From Flavobacteriales bacterium (lineage in GTDB: Bacteria; Bacteroidota; Bacteroidia; Flavobacteriales; Flavobacteriaceae): a stretch of 6,227 nt of DNA. The position numbers and the translations under genes are program-made. The stretch covers positions 1 through 6,227 of the forward strand of contig JALVDN010000001.1 in assembly GCA_027008965.1 (NCBI GenBank), read 5' to 3'. Below, piece after piece: positions 5,792-6,227 of this stretch. Positions within the stretch are counted from its first letter, which is position 1; every line of letters begins with the position of its first letter. The notes below the pieces were generated by a model that was not told the DNA's origin, made no database searches, and was given only the letters and a program-made list of their open reading frames with translations.

Positions 5792-5826
5792 TGTCATTCC
5801 GACGGAGCGAAGCGACGAGGAATCTC
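5792..5826. repeat. Palindromic repeat, array copy C, left half only
   Basis: TGTCATTCCGA (5792-5802) followed by GCGACGAGGAATCTC (5812-5826) reproduces the left arm of copies A and B. The AT-rich loop and right arm are absent. The sequence changes abruptly after 5826 into GC-rich DNA, so this copy is broken, either by insertion or by recombination with the neighbouring GC-rich element. Confidence 0.8.
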
Positions 5827-5985
5827 CGCGCCGGCGGGCGAAGTGATATCCTTTTGAAGGCCCGCCGGATTTTTTGGCCACGGCGAGGAGGCTCCGAGCT
5901 CCGACGAGGAGACCCCGCAGCCGTGACTTGCCAAAAACCGAGCGGGCCGAAAAAGATTTAAACGGAGCACGCCACTAGGCGCCCT
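5827..5985 (+). repeat. GC-rich intergenic repeat, copy 2 (plus orientation) with nested hairpins
   Basis: The part 5883-5985 matches copy 1 in opposite orientation through GCGAGGAGGCT (5883-5893), AGACCCCGCAGC (5910-5921), CAAAAACCG (5932-5940) and AGGCGCCCT (5977-5985). Before it lies a 9-bp perfect stem, CCGGCGGGC/GCCCGCCGG (5831-5839 and 5860-5868, 20-nt loop), followed by six T. A second, interrupted stem pairs TTTTTGGC (5871-5878) with GCCAAAAA (5930-5937) and CACGGC (5879-5884) with GCCGTG (5920-5925). The minus-strand frame across 5794-6063 crosses the repeat and is not a gene. The repeat ends 16 bp from the TtcA-like stop codon. Confidence 0.75.
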
Positions 5986-6001
5986 AATAAAAAAACAAAA
6001 A

Positions 6002-6227
6002 CTATTTTTGAGGTGGAAGATATTCCGGACGGATATTGCCGGCGGCTTGCATGATTTTATCAAGGGCTTTCGGACTCATTTTTTTGATTTGTTTCATCAA
6101 CTTGCGGAAATGCTCGCGATGATTGGACCGGGCAAACGGACAATTGTATGCAAGCGCTTGAAAACCAATTAGTTCAACATAACGTTGCGCTTCGGTATTG
6201 CTGACATAAATCAACGGCCGGATGATT
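6002..6227 (-). CDS. TtcA-like PP-loop tRNA thiolation protein, C-terminal part (5'-truncated by window edge)
   Basis: The last 75 or so residues of an ATP-pyrophosphatase of the TtcA/TilS superfamily; the frame stays open to the right edge. The visible order IIRPLIYVSNTEAQRYVELI, GFQALAYNCPFA, then LMKQIKKMSPKALDKIM and NIRPEYL matches the end of TtcA proteins, where I-R-P-L-x-Y-x-x-E-x-x-I leads to a Cys-containing loop and a terminal helix. TtcA uses ATP and a 4Fe-4S cluster to make 2-thiocytidine in tRNA. The single Cys in NCPF may correspond to the third cluster ligand, but the N-terminal SGGxDS loop and CxxC that would settle this are outside the window. A TTG at 6212-6214 in this frame is internal. 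The stop is TAG (6002-6004). No convincing terminator follows. Confidence 0.8.
   Translation of the reverse strand, partial: IIRPLIYVSNTEAQRYVELIGFQALAYNCPFARSNHREHFRKLMKQIKKMSPKALDKIMQAAGNIRPEYLPPQK

Noticed and set aside
5512..5826. CRISPR array
   Set aside because: The units are about 140 bp, the linkers are conserved instead of unique, and there are no cas genes; it is a tandem palindromic repeat.
5511..5857. Short plus-strand open frames inside the tandem array
   Set aside because: They repeat the same peptide words because the DNA repeats (e.g. RRGISF); they start inside palindromes and show no codon-like constraint.
5831..5875. Intrinsic terminator (9-bp GC stem followed by six T) on the plus strand
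   Set aside because: No plus-strand gene lies upstream within about 2.8 kb; it is better explained as part of the GC-rich repeat, although it could act as a terminator if something is transcribed there.
5794..6063. 89-residue minus-strand open frame over GC-rich copy 2
   Set aside because: It overlaps the TtcA-like gene in another frame and reads straight through nested hairpins.

Overview
The window reads as chromosomal DNA of a low-to-moderate GC member of the Bacteroidota, probably Flavobacteriia-like. The evidence is a plant-type glutamine cyclotransferase lipoprotein, a zinc-cysteine-free sirtuin, a small acidic Bacteroidota-style orphan protein, a perfect Bacteroidota-type -7 box (TAnnTTTG) in front of the MATE gene, and GC-rich intergenic repeats of a kind I associate with this phylum. 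The exact genus cannot be read from the window.

Left part, plus strand (1-2964): the 3' end of crcB (fluoride channel) is followed after 28 bp by the RNase P RNA gene rnpB, which has a recognisable promoter. A NAD-dependent sirtuin deacylase starts only 15 nt after the rnpB closing stem. It overlaps by 8 nt a 3-methyladenine DNA glycosylase of the AAG/MPG family, followed 26 bp later by a glutaminyl-peptide cyclotransferase lipoprotein. The three protein genes look like one transcription unit. They share no obvious pathway: protein deacylation, base excision repair and N-terminal pyroglutamate formation.

Middle part, minus strand (2961-4930): a compact operon is read from right to left: MATE efflux pump, a 79-residue acidic protein of unknown function, and a CoA-binding (YccU-like) protein. 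Each junction overlaps by 14 nt. The last gene meets the cyclotransferase tail to tail, with stop codons overlapping by 4 nt.

Right part (4931-6001): about 1.1 kb with no credible gene, lying between two co-directional minus-strand genes and packed with palindromic repeats. It holds (i) two diverged, oppositely oriented copies of a GC-rich repeat (about 5027-5196 and 5883-5985), (ii) a 152-bp imperfect palindrome centred at 5277/5278, and (iii) a tandem array of about 140-bp units (5512-5826), each built around a TGTCATTYCGA...TCGAAATGACA-type hairpin, with the third copy cut off after its left half. This repeat cluster is the most unusual part of the window. I see no defence system, CRISPR array, transposase or tRNA.

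Right edge (6002-6227, minus strand): the C-terminal end of a TtcA-like PP-loop tRNA-thiolation enzyme, whose start lies outside the window.
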